NCBI GenBank assembly: GCA_964581455.1
Contig: CAZOOT010000128.1
Coordinates: 1 to 9,006, forward strand
Source of the DNA: VBAS01 sp964581455
GTDB lineage: Bacteria; Bacteroidota; Bacteroidia; Chitinophagales; Chitinophagaceae
Direction: 5' to 3'
Length of the DNA stretch: 9,006 nucleotides
The notes under the pieces are model-generated. The model ran no database searches, had not been told where the DNA came from, and worked only from the letters and a program-made list of their open reading frames with translations. Below are positions 1-7,103 of the stretch, one piece after another; the stretch's first letter is position 1; every line of letters starts with the position of its first letter. The position numbers were made by a program, and so were the translations under genes.

Positions 1-494
1 TAATTCAACAATTGAAAAAAGCGTATGTTTCGTCAACTTTTAAGTTGGATACAACAATTCAAACAGACAATATCAAAATGTCACTGGACACAGCTGTCCC
101 ATTGGGTTTAATTATATGTGAATTAATAACAAACTCTTTCAAACATGCTTTTACAGAGAGAAAGGATGGTGAAATTTTTATTAGTTTACAGGCAGGTGAT
201 CAGCCAAATTCATTTGTTTTACTTGTTAAGGATAATGGAGTTGGGATGTCAAAAGAAATAATGGAGAAACTTTTTACACCTCAAATGAAAACCCTTTCTG
301 AAAAAAGAAAAAAGAATAAAGGGGCAGGAATTGGATTACTACTTGTTAAAGGATTTTTGGAAAAAAATGGTGGTGAAATTTGGGTAGAAAGTATTGAAGG
401 TGAAGGTTCATCTTTTTATTTTACATTGCCCATCGAGAAACCTTCGCACAAAGAGGACAGTCCAAACGAAATAATGTTTGATGAAACTGACTAA
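1..494 (+). CDS. Sensor histidine kinase, C-terminal ATPase domain (5' end outside window)
   Basis: This is the catalytic end of a sensor histidine kinase, which uses ATP to phosphorylate a histidine and passes the phosphate to a response regulator. The reading frame is open back to the window edge, so the sensor region and phosphoacceptor histidine lie upstream and the true start is not visible. The ATP-binding signatures are in order: an N box reading ELITNSFKHAF (nt 120-152) preceded by AVPLGL, a G1 box DNGVGM (nt 231-248), and a G2 box GAGIGL (from nt 321) followed by the usual GGEIWVES and G-S-FYFTLP strands. The PLGL-ELITN-KHAF form of the N box is typical of HisKA_2-type kinases common in Bacteroidota; that subfamily call is inference. 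The protein ends in an acidic tail of about 20 residues after the domain. No response regulator is encoded in the visible flank, so its partner is unknown. Confidence 0.9.
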   Translation, partial: IQQLKKAYVSSTFKLDTTIQTDNIKMSLDTAVPLGLIICELITNSFKHAFTERKDGEIFISLQAGDQPNSFVLLVKDNGVGMSKEIMEKLFTPQMKTLSEKRKKNKGAGIGLLLVKGFLEKNGGEIWVESIEGEGSSFYFTLPIEKPSHKEDSPNEIMFDETD

Positions 495-560
495 CACATA
501 GACTTCAATAAAGATGTTTTTATGAGTAGAGCAACAAACTTTCGATTTAAATATAGCAAG

Positions 561-699
561 ACAAAACAGCGTAATACATCGGCTTTGGCAAAACGGAGGC
601 AGAGGGAAACCTTGTTTCAGTAGTTGTAACGCTATTGTGCTTCATATACGGCAGACGGAACAATGATTCCGCCACTTCACCAAGCCCCACCCGTTGGAT
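561..699. repeat. Imperfect long inverted repeat in convergent gap (attC-like or palindromic intergenic repeat)
   Basis: The gap between the kinase stop (494) and the pcm stop (722) has no credible gene but does show structure. The arm at 581-600 (ggctttggcaaaacggaggc) is imperfectly complementary to 669-688 (ccgccacttcaccaagcccc), pairing roughly 12-14 of 20 positions with a bulge. Between them lies a spacer of about 68 nt that holds a smaller perfect hairpin, cggaa/ttccg (656-660 with 667-671). The 3' side is followed by GTTGGAT (693-699), which fits the GTTRRRY core of integron attC sites. A degenerate counterpart, ACAAAAC (561-567), sits on the 5' side. The overall span of about 139 bp falls within the known attC size range. 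The seven-base matches are weak evidence alone and the arms are asymmetric near the ends, so a generic intergenic palindromic repeat or a bidirectional terminator-like structure is equally possible. Confidence 0.4.
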
Positions 700-721
700 C
701 GGTTTACTTAAATTCTTTGAA

Positions 722-1378
722 TTATCCTTTCTTTCCTTCTATCATCGGTACAAAAGAGAAATAATCAAATACTTCTTCTTTCAGAGATTCGTTTTCCAGT
801 TTTGTAATGCGTATCATTTGCTGCACATCGCCGCTGCCAAGCGGGATTACCATCATGCCGCCGGGCTTTAATTGTACAATAAGTTTTTTGGGGATCTCCG
901 GCGCTGCTGCTGTAATCAGAATTTTATCAAATGGAGCATAGGTAGGTAAACCTTCATACCCATCACCATAAAAAAACTTGACGTTGGGGTATTTTTTTAA
1001 AAATGTAAAACTCCTGTTGGAATCAAAAAGTTTTTTTTGTCTTTCGATAGTATAAACCTGTGCACCCATTTCTGCCAGCACACATGCCTGGTAAGCACTG
1101 CCGGTTCCCACTTCCAGTATTTTTTCAAAAGATTTTATTTCCAGCAACTGTGTTTGATATGCTACCGTGTAAGGCTGTGAAATGGTTTGGCCCTCCCCGA
1201 TCGGGAATGCCCTGTCTTCATAAGCCACTTCATCAAAAGCTGAGTCCAGGAAAAAATGCCGGGCAATATTGCTGATCGCATTGAGCAGTTTTTCATCCGT
1301 TATCCCTTTTTGACGAATACCATCTACTAATTTTTTTCTAAGCCCCTTGTGGCGGTAAGTATCTTCTGTTGGTCTCAT
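722..1378 (-). CDS. pcm: Protein-L-isoaspartate O-methyltransferase
   Basis: This cytosolic repair enzyme transfers a methyl group from S-adenosylmethionine to L-isoaspartyl residues in damaged proteins, allowing return to normal aspartyl linkages. The 218-residue product is the usual family length. It shows the substrate-binding segment AFPIGEGQTISQPY (residues 57-70), SAM-binding motif I with VGTGSAYQ (90-97), an acidic residue after the second strand (E112), FYGDG (136-140), FDKILITAAAPEIP (150-163), LKPGG (170-174) and the late FSFVPM segment (207-212). The ATG start (1376-1378) gives an N-terminus typical of the family. It is transcribed alone, divergent from the quinohemoprotein gene across an 88-bp gap and convergent with the kinase. 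No clear promoter of the TTTG/TAnnTTTG type could be fixed in that gap. The family assignment is firm. Confidence 0.96.
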   Translation of the reverse strand: MRPTEDTYRHKGLRKKLVDGIRQKGITDEKLLNAISNIARHFFLDSAFDEVAYEDRAFPIGEGQTISQPYTVAYQTQLLEIKSFEKILEVGTGSAYQACVLAEMGAQVYTIERQKKLFDSNRSFTFLKKYPNVKFFYGDGYEGLPTYAPFDKILITAAAPEIPKKLIVQLKPGGMMVIPLGSGDVQQMIRITKLENESLKEEVFDYFSFVPMIEGKKG

Positions 1379-1466
1379 AAGTGTTGTGCAAGATAACTAA
1401 CCGGCAATAATCTCCACACTTTTCACAAAACTCATTTAGTATATTTAAATATTAAATCTGCATACA

Positions 1467-3632
1467 ATGAAATATATTTTATGGTTTGGCATTTTTTTAC
1501 TGACTGTTGCCTGTAATACGGAAAAAAATAAATATGAAAGCTGGGAAATAACCGGTGGAAATAAAGAAGGCATCCGCTATTCAGGTTTAAATGAAATTGA
1601 TACTGTCAATGTGCAGTACCTGCAACCTGCCTGGGTATTCAATACAGGCGATGCTGATACAGCTAAATTTTCGCAAATACAATGCAATCCCATCATCATT
1701 GACTCAGTCATGTATGTCACCTCTCCCACCCTGAAGCTTTTTGCATTGCATGCAGCAACCGGAAAAAAAATATGGGAATTCAATCCTGATTCCTTACACA
1801 AAAACAAAAGCTGGTGGCATTTTATTGTTGTCAATAACCGTGGAGTTACTTATTGGTCTGATGGAAAAGATGATAAAAGAATATTTTTTGTTACCGGTTC
1901 AATCTTAAATTGTATCAATGCAAAAACAGGAGAATTAATTTCATCATTTGGAAACGGCGGAATAAAAGATTTACATGATGATCTGGGCCGGACAGTAATT
2001 GATCGTTTGGTAATTGCCACTTCACCCGGCATCATTTACCAGGATCTGTACATATTGGGATCAAGAGTTGATGAAGGGCCCGCTGCTGCTCCCGGTCATA
2101 TCCGGGCATTTGATGTAAGAACAGGAAAACTTCGCTGGATTTTTCATACAATTCCCCAACCAGGTGAATTTGGACATGACACATGGGAAGACCCGGAAGC
2201 TTATAAACATATCGGCGGCGCCAATAGCTGGAGCGGATTTGCACTGGATGAAAAACGGGGGATTCTATTTGCACCCACAGGTTCAGCATCATTTGATTTC
2301 TATGGTGGTAAAAGAAGAGGGCAGAATTTATTTGCAAATTGTTTACTGGCCCTCGATGCCGGTACTGGCATTCGCAAATGGCATTTTCAATTTATTCATC
2401 ATGATCTCTGGGATTATGATACCCCGACTCCGCCAGCCCTGGTTACAATAAAGAAAGATGGAAAAAAAATAGATGCTGTTGCCCAAACCACCAAGCATGG
2501 CATGGTTTGGTTATTTGAGAGGGAAAATGGAAACCCGGTTTACCCGATCACTGAAATCAGGGTTGACACAGTATCTGAATTAAAAAATGAAAAAGTATGG
2601 CCAACACAACCGATGCCCACTTTCATTAAACCATTTGTAAGGCAAAGTTTTTCTGAAAATGATCTTAATCCTTTTTTACCTGATTCTTCTTTTAATAAAA
2701 TAAAAAAAGATTTAGCCGGTTATCGGTTTGGTAAAATGTTTATTCCTCCGGGTAAACAAACTTCAGTTGTGTTCCCCGGATTTGACGGGGGTGCAGAATG
2801 GGGAGGCCCGACATTTGATCCTGAAACCGGAATACTCTATGTTAATGCAAATGAAATGGGATGGCTGCTTACTATTAGAGATATAAAACCTGAACCGCCT
2901 AAAATTGAAAATTTCGGGCAGGCCGGTAAAAGGATTTATGAAACACATTGTGCTTCCTGTCATGCCACCGACAGAAAAGGATCGGGAAATAATCCGGGAC
3001 TTATAAATATTCAGTCAAAAATCAATGCAAAAGGAATTTTGGAATTATTAAACACAGGGCGAAGGATGATGCCTTCGTTCAATCATATATCCATTGAGGA
3101 AAAAGAAGCTGTTATTTCCTATATACTGGATCAAAAAAAGGAACAACAAAAAAAGTTTAACCGATCGCCGCAACCGGCAGATACTTTTTTAAACCTGCCA
3201 TATGCTACAACAGGTTATTTTAAATTTCTAAGTCCGGAAGGATATCCGGCCATTAGTCCGCCCTGGGGAACGTTGACGGCTATTGATCTGAATAGCGGCG
3301 AACATGTTTGGAAAACGCCATTGGGAGAATACTCAGAACTAAAGGAAAAAGGAATACCGGCAACCGGTACTGAAAATTATGGCGGTTCTGTCGTTACATC
3401 CGGCGGATTATTATTTATCGCTGCAGCAAGAGACGGGAAATTGAGGGCTTACAACAAGAAAAACGGAAATCTGTTATGGGAATATGATTTGCCTTCTCCT
3501 GGTTTTGCCACCCCTTCTGTTTATAGTGCAAATGGAAAACAATTTATAGTTATAGCATGTGGTGGAGGTAAACTGAAAACAAAATCGGGTGATGCATATG
3601 TAGCTTTTGCCTTACCGGAAAAAAATAAATAA
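1467..3632 (+). CDS. PQQ-dependent quinohemoprotein dehydrogenase lipoprotein with internal cytochrome c domain
   Basis: Predicted periplasm-facing lipoprotein of 721 residues that oxidises a sugar or alcohol with pyrroloquinoline quinone and passes electrons to its own heme. The N-terminus is a lipoprotein signal with lipobox TVAC (lipidated Cys16). Propeller-type PQQ repeats follow. HIRAFDVRTGK (211-221), the GxNxWSG-like stretch at 250-257, QNLFANCLLALDA (286-298) and HHDLWDYD (311-318) closely resemble membrane glucose dehydrogenases. Acidic catalytic residues are expected in 311-318, and K343 in TTKHG matches the PQQ-contacting lysine region. A c-type cytochrome domain (about 484-557) sits inside the chain, with CASCH (495-499) and a likely axial Met at 534/535. 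The propeller then resumes (598-717) with GLLFIAAARDGKLRAY-type blades. The start is the first ATG, giving a proper lipoprotein signal. The true substrate (glucose, other aldose, alcohol) cannot be read from sequence. No PQQ synthesis genes are in the window. Confidence 0.9.
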   Translation: MKYILWFGIFLLTVACNTEKNKYESWEITGGNKEGIRYSGLNEIDTVNVQYLQPAWVFNTGDADTAKFSQIQCNPIIIDSVMYVTSPTLKLFALHAATGKKIWEFNPDSLHKNKSWWHFIVVNNRGVTYWSDGKDDKRIFFVTGSILNCINAKTGELISSFGNGGIKDLHDDLGRTVIDRLVIATSPGIIYQDLYILGSRVDEGPAAAPGHIRAFDVRTGKLRWIFHTIPQPGEFGHDTWEDPEAYKHIGGANSWSGFALDEKRGILFAPTGSASFDFYGGKRRGQNLFANCLLALDAGTGIRKWHFQFIHHDLWDYDTPTPPALVTIKKDGKKIDAVAQTTKHGMVWLFERENGNPVYPITEIRVDTVSELKNEKVWPTQPMPTFIKPFVRQSFSENDLNPFLPDSSFNKIKKDLAGYRFGKMFIPPGKQTSVVFPGFDGGAEWGGPTFDPETGILYVNANEMGWLLTIRDIKPEPPKIENFGQAGKRIYETHCASCHATDRKGSGNNPGLINIQSKINAKGILELLNTGRRMMPSFNHISIEEKEAVISYILDQKKEQQKKFNRSPQPADTFLNLPYATTGYFKFLSPEGYPAISPPWGTLTAIDLNSGEHVWKTPLGEYSELKEKGIPATGTENYGGSVVTSGGLLFIAAARDGKLRAYNKKNGNLLWEYDLPSPGFATPSVYSANGKQFIVIACGGGKLKTKSGDAYVAFALPEKNK

Positions 3633-3634
3633 GA

Positions 3635-4051
3635 TCAGAGAATACGGGCAATATTTCTTTCTTCTTTTCTTTCTGCAAAATAAATTGCGATCAGAATAGT
3701 TATTAATACTACACTGTATTCTATTCCGCCCAGGGTCATGCCAACAACAAACCAGCCACTTTGCCAGTGAACTAGAATAATTCCTGTGACAAGAATAATG
3801 ATTTCTCCGATACAGAAGAATTTTACCAGGCGTCGAAAAAACATCAGGACTCCACCAACTAATTCAAACATCGTTACCGACCAGGCAAGGTAATACCCCG
3901 ATGGGAAACCCCGGCTTGAAAGAAAGTCACCAAAATCCGTAAGAGAACTATTGTAAATTCTGGCAGCAGCATGAAGAATAAAAATGACCGCAACTACCAT
4001 CCGCAAAGCAGCAATTGGTGCTGTGGGTTTTAATAATTTTGAGTCAAACAT
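3635..4051 (-). CDS. DoxX-family membrane protein
   Basis: Small integral membrane protein of 138 residues resembling the DoxX family, whose members are four-helix inner-membrane proteins, some linked to quinone, thiol or oxidative-stress chemistry. Hydrophobic segments fall at about 13-32, 54-72, 77-95 and 108-125. The pattern of a helix-1 HAAARI stretch, a loop with FLSSRGFP, then an E-x-x-GG motif in helix 2 (ELVGG, 63-67) followed by basic residues is typical of the family. The C-terminus is charged and cytoplasmic by the positive-inside rule. It is the last gene of a - strand cluster, starting 2 nt after the stop of the 60-residue protein and probably cotranscribed with pgm. Its stop lies 2 bp from the stop of the quinohemoprotein gene. 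The biochemical role is unknown; the family call rests on topology and motif pattern. Confidence 0.75.
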   Translation of the reverse strand: MFDSKLLKPTAPIAALRMVVAVIFILHAAARIYNSSLTDFGDFLSSRGFPSGYYLAWSVTMFELVGGVLMFFRRLVKFFCIGEIIILVTGIILVHWQSGWFVVGMTLGGIEYSVVLITILIAIYFAERKEERNIARIL

Positions 4052-4053
4052 TT

Positions 4054-4236
4054 TTAACGTTTGTGCTTTCTTTTAAAAAAGAATTCCAATCCTATATAGG
4101 TCAGCATTGACAGCACAAATGTAATAACCACATTCAGGAATGATAAATCTTTCTCAATATTAAATAATGGTTTGTTGAAATAATTATACAGAACAATAAT
4201 AACAAATACGATAAGCAGCCTTGCCCATTCCTTCAT
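4054..4236 (-). CDS. Small two-helix membrane protein, function unknown
   Basis: A 60-residue protein I cannot assign to a named family. It has two hydrophobic segments (about 6-20 and 33-54) separated by a short polar loop with NIEKDLS, and ends in a strongly basic tail (KRKHKR), suggesting both termini face the cytoplasm. Support for it being a real gene is positional: it begins 5 nt after the pgm stop codon, ends 2 nt before the DoxX-family start, is on the same strand, and fills the space with a single ATG-started frame. It is likely translated from the pgm transcript, perhaps by translational coupling. It could help anchor or regulate its neighbours, but nothing in the sequence shows that. 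Confidence 0.65.
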   Translation of the reverse strand: MKEWARLLIVFVIIVLYNYFNKPLFNIEKDLSFLNVVITFVLSMLTYIGLEFFFKRKHKR

Positions 4237-4241
4237 AATAA

Positions 4242-5969
4242 CTAATTTAATTTTAAATCTGTAATGATATTTTTGATCTTTTCGTTTAAGGCGTTTATAA
4301 CCGTATCATATTGATCGGCACTTTTCAGGTTCCCGTTTACGCTAAAATAAAACTTGATCTTTGGTTCTGTTCCACTTGGTCTTGCACTGATCTTGCTTCC
4401 GTCCGATAAAATAAATTGCAAAACATTCGATTTGGGAAGTTCTATTTCCCAGCTATTGCCCGAAACAAGATCCCTTCCTTTTCTAAGTTCATAATCCAAT
4501 AATTGGACAACATCAGAACCGCCCAATTTAGCCGGCGGATTATTTCTATAGCCGGCCATCATTTCTGCAATTTGTTTTTGTCCATCCATTCCTTTTTTTG
4601 TAATGGAGATAAGTTGTTCTTTATAACAACCGTATTGAACAGAAAGATCAATTAATTTTTCATAGAGGCTTCTGCTCTTTTCCTTTTCATAAGCCGCCAT
4701 TTCACAAATCATGGCTACGGCACTTACTGCGTCTTTATCCCTGATCTTATCGCCAATCATCAATCCATAACTTTCTTCTCCGCCGATCACATAATTTTCT
4801 TTCCCCTCTTTCTCTTTTATCAGTTCTGCTATCCATTTAAACCCGGTAAGCACATTGTAACAAGCTATATCATTTTCCCTTGCAATTGCATCAATCAGAT
4901 CAGTGGTAACAATTGTTTTCACGATCATATCATTTGCATTGGCTATTCCCTTTGCTTTCCGGGCTTCAATCATATAATTAAAAGCCAGTACTGCTGTTTC
5001 GTTTCCATTCAGCAAAACCCAATTCCCTTTTGTATCCTTTACGCCAATCCCTACCCGGTCACTGTCAGGATCTGTACCCAGCAAAATATCTGCATCCAGT
5101 TCTTTAGCCTTTTTTAGCCCGATACTCATGGCTTCACTTTCTTCAGGATTAGGATATACAACTGTTGGAAAATCTCCGCTGATATTGCTTTGTTCTTCTA
5201 CAATATGCACATTGGTAAATCCAAATTTTTTCAAAACTTGTGGAACCAGTTTTATACCGGTTCCATGTATAGGTGTGTATACAATTTTTAGATCATGTTG
5301 TTTTGCTATGATCTCAGGGTATACGCTCAGGCTTTTCACCATCTCCATATAAGCTTCGTCCATTTCCTTACCCAGTATGATAATGTTTTTTTCGCCTCCT
5401 GTCCATTTCACATCTTCAACCGTAGTAATTTTTTCAACTTCTGTTATCACATTTTTGTCATGAGGTGGTACCAATTGCCCGCCGTCATTCCAGTAAGCTT
5501 TATATCCATTATATTCTTTTGGATTGTGTGACGCTGTACATACTACTCCTGCCTGGCATTTTAAATGCCTTATGGCAAATGATAACTCTGGTGTGGGCCG
5601 CAGGTCTTCAAACAAAAAAACTTTTATTCCGTTTGCAGCAAAAACACTGGCAGTAGTTTCAGCAAAGAACCGGCTATTGTTTCTGCAATCATGTGCTATA
5701 GCCACGCTGATATTTCCTCCAGGATATGTTTTAGTCAGGTAATTTGCAAAGCCCTGAGTACACATTCCGATTGTATATTTATTTATCCGGTTAGTGCCTA
5801 CACCCATAATTCCACGGAGGCCACCTGTACCGAATTCAAGGTTTTTATAAAAAGATTCAGCAAGTTCCTGCTCATTCTCCTTCATCATTTTTTTTATGCT
5901 GGCTTTTGAATCTTCATCAAAATTGCCGGAGAGCCAGGAATTAGCTTTTGACAGAATCAAATCGTTCAT
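4242..5969 (-). CDS. Phosphohexomutase (phosphoglucomutase/phosphomannomutase family)
   Basis: Cytosolic alpha-D-phosphohexomutase that interconverts 1- and 6-phosphates of hexoses, linking glycolysis with glycogen and cell-envelope sugar synthesis. At 575 residues it matches the long bacterial PgcA-type enzymes rather than the roughly 460-residue ManB/AlgC group. All four active-site loops are intact: phosphoserine loop TASHNPKEYNGYK (145-157, catalytic Ser147), metal loop DPDSDR (300-305), sugar-binding GGEESYG (396-402) and phosphate-binding RPSGTEPK (530-537). The N-terminal FGTGGLRGIMG (46-56) is also characteristic. Whether it prefers glucose or mannose phosphate cannot be decided by reading. 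It is the first gene of a three-gene - strand cluster, separated by 5 nt and 2 nt from the small membrane protein and the DoxX gene, and divergent from the DUF2279 gene across 90 bp. No strong promoter match was found upstream. Confidence 0.95.
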   Translation of the reverse strand: MNDLILSKANSWLSGNFDEDSKASIKKMMKENEQELAESFYKNLEFGTGGLRGIMGVGTNRINKYTIGMCTQGFANYLTKTYPGGNISVAIAHDCRNNSRFFAETTASVFAANGIKVFLFEDLRPTPELSFAIRHLKCQAGVVCTASHNPKEYNGYKAYWNDGGQLVPPHDKNVITEVEKITTVEDVKWTGGEKNIIILGKEMDEAYMEMVKSLSVYPEIIAKQHDLKIVYTPIHGTGIKLVPQVLKKFGFTNVHIVEEQSNISGDFPTVVYPNPEESEAMSIGLKKAKELDADILLGTDPDSDRVGIGVKDTKGNWVLLNGNETAVLAFNYMIEARKAKGIANANDMIVKTIVTTDLIDAIARENDIACYNVLTGFKWIAELIKEKEGKENYVIGGEESYGLMIGDKIRDKDAVSAVAMICEMAAYEKEKSRSLYEKLIDLSVQYGCYKEQLISITKKGMDGQKQIAEMMAGYRNNPPAKLGGSDVVQLLDYELRKGRDLVSGNSWEIELPKSNVLQFILSDGSKISARPSGTEPKIKFYFSVNGNLKSADQYDTVINALNEKIKNIITDLKLN

Positions 5970-6047
5970 GATATTATTATAAAAGTTAAAAATTAAAGCG
6001 GGAAGGTATTAAATTTTGCCTTTTAAAACGAAAAACAACAGGAAACG

Positions 6048-6055
6048 TATTTTTG
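6048..6055 (+). promoter_or_regulatory. Candidate Bacteroidota -7 element (TAnnTTTG)
   Basis: TATTTTTG matches the Bacteroidota -7 consensus TAnnTTTG exactly and lies in the divergent gap before the DUF2279 gene. No TTTG -33 element is found at the usual spacing of about 19-21 nt; the nearest TTTTG is 29 nt upstream. If the element is real, transcription would begin around 6061-6063. That falls at or after the ATG at 6060 and would favour the ATG at 6075 as translation start. Chance occurrence in AT-rich DNA is possible. Confidence 0.3.
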
Positions 6056-6059
6056 TTTT

Positions 6060-7091
6060 ATGTTTCCAGCTCCAATGCAAAACTCAGCTTCTGTTGCGAC
6101 GCTCCGTTCATCGTTCCGAACCCTGTTGTTCTTTTTCGGATTGTGCATTATTTGCAGTCCTTCTTTTTCCCAGGATAGCTTACATAAAAAATCTATTGAT
6201 CTCACCAAATCAATTAATGAACCGGAACCTGTCACAAATTCAATTCCAAATAAAAGCAGGATTCGACTTGTAACCATAGGAAATATTGTTGGCTATGGCG
6301 GCATCATGGCAGGACTATACTCGGCCTGGTATAAAGATTATCCACAAAGCGGTTTCCACACATTCAACGATTCCAGGGAATGGTTGCAGGTAGATAAAGT
6401 TGGCCATTTGTTCAGTTCGTATATAACCAGCAGGGCAAGCATGGAGCTTTGGCGCTGGACAGGTATTGAAAGAAAAAAAAGAATATGGCTTGGTGGTATG
6501 AGTGGCGCAGTTTACCTAACAGTTATTGAAACACTAGATGGTTTTAGCGAGCAATGGGGATGGAGCTGGAGTGATTTTGCAACCAATGTTCTTGGAAGTG
6601 GTGCATTGGTAGCTCAGGAATTAGCCTGGGATGATCAGCGGTTAAAATTTAAATTCTCATTCCACAGTAAGGAATACAGCGATCCCCAGCTAAATATGAG
6701 AACAGATGAACTCTTTGGAAAAAACTTTGGAACCAGAATGTTAAAGGACTACAATGGGCAAACCTATTGGGCAAGTATCAACCTGAAACCCTTTTTTAAA
6801 GATTCTGATTTACCGGAATGGTTGGCTATAGCTTTTGGTTATGGTGCTGAAGGATTATTTGGCGGTGAAGAAAATATTGGAAAGGATAAAAATGGAAATA
6901 TCATTTTTGACAGAAGGGATATTCCCCGTACCAGGCAATGGTTTCTTGCACCGGATATAGATCTTAAAAAGATCAAAACAAATAAAAAAGCGATTCGGGT
7001 TGCATTGGATATGCTGAGTGCTTTAAAATTTCCTACACCCAGTTTAGAATATTCAAATGGAAAGTTCAAAGTTCATGCGATACATTTTTGA
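6060..7091 (+). CDS. DUF2279 (YfiM-like) exported protein
   Basis: Exported protein of 343 residues (338 if started at the second ATG, nt 6075) resembling the DUF2279/YfiM family, whose biochemical function is not established. A signal-peptide-like region with a hydrophobic core (about 20-33) ends near SPSFSQ (33-38), a common Bacteroidota cleavage context. The family core follows: WLQVDKVGHLFSSY (108-121), a helix with E157 and D160 in ETLDGFSEQWGWSWSD (157-172), and N176 with the G-S-G that follows. These conserved D/H/E/N residues suggest a membrane-associated active or binding site, which is inference. The last 150 residues include FGYGAEGLFGG and an ALKFPTPSLEY ending, looking like outer-membrane or periplasmic strand-forming sequence. 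Start choice is uncertain: the ATG at 6060 sits only 5 nt beyond a candidate -7 element. It is convergent with the phosphoribosyltransferase gene, with 12 bp between stops. Confidence 0.8.
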   Translation: MFPAPMQNSASVATLRSSFRTLLFFFGLCIICSPSFSQDSLHKKSIDLTKSINEPEPVTNSIPNKSRIRLVTIGNIVGYGGIMAGLYSAWYKDYPQSGFHTFNDSREWLQVDKVGHLFSSYITSRASMELWRWTGIERKKRIWLGGMSGAVYLTVIETLDGFSEQWGWSWSDFATNVLGSGALVAQELAWDDQRLKFKFSFHSKEYSDPQLNMRTDELFGKNFGTRMLKDYNGQTYWASINLKPFFKDSDLPEWLAIAFGYGAEGLFGGEENIGKDKNGNIIFDRRDIPRTRQWFLAPDIDLKKIKTNKKAIRVALDMLSALKFPTPSLEYSNGKFKVHAIHF

Positions 7092-7103
7092 CATCACGGG
7101 CCT

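Noticed and set aside
635..871. + strand open frame of 78 codons running from the intergenic repeat into pcm
   Set aside because: Most of it is antisense to the well-supported pcm gene and the product has no recognisable features.
1379..1466. Possible divergent promoters between pcm and the quinohemoprotein gene (TATATTTA at 1440-1447, and TATCTTG on the - strand)
   Set aside because: Each departs from TAnnTTTG and has no -33 element at acceptable spacing, so neither is strong enough to annotate.
5128..5909. Several + strand frames of 63-78 codons opposite the phosphohexomutase gene
   Set aside because: They are complements of a conserved enzyme gene with all active-site motifs. Their translations are Cys/Phe/His-rich and typical of antisense shadows.
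6023..6277. - strand frame of 84 codons over the start of the DUF2279 gene
   Set aside because: It overlaps the signal peptide and core of the supported + strand gene and has no domain-like features.
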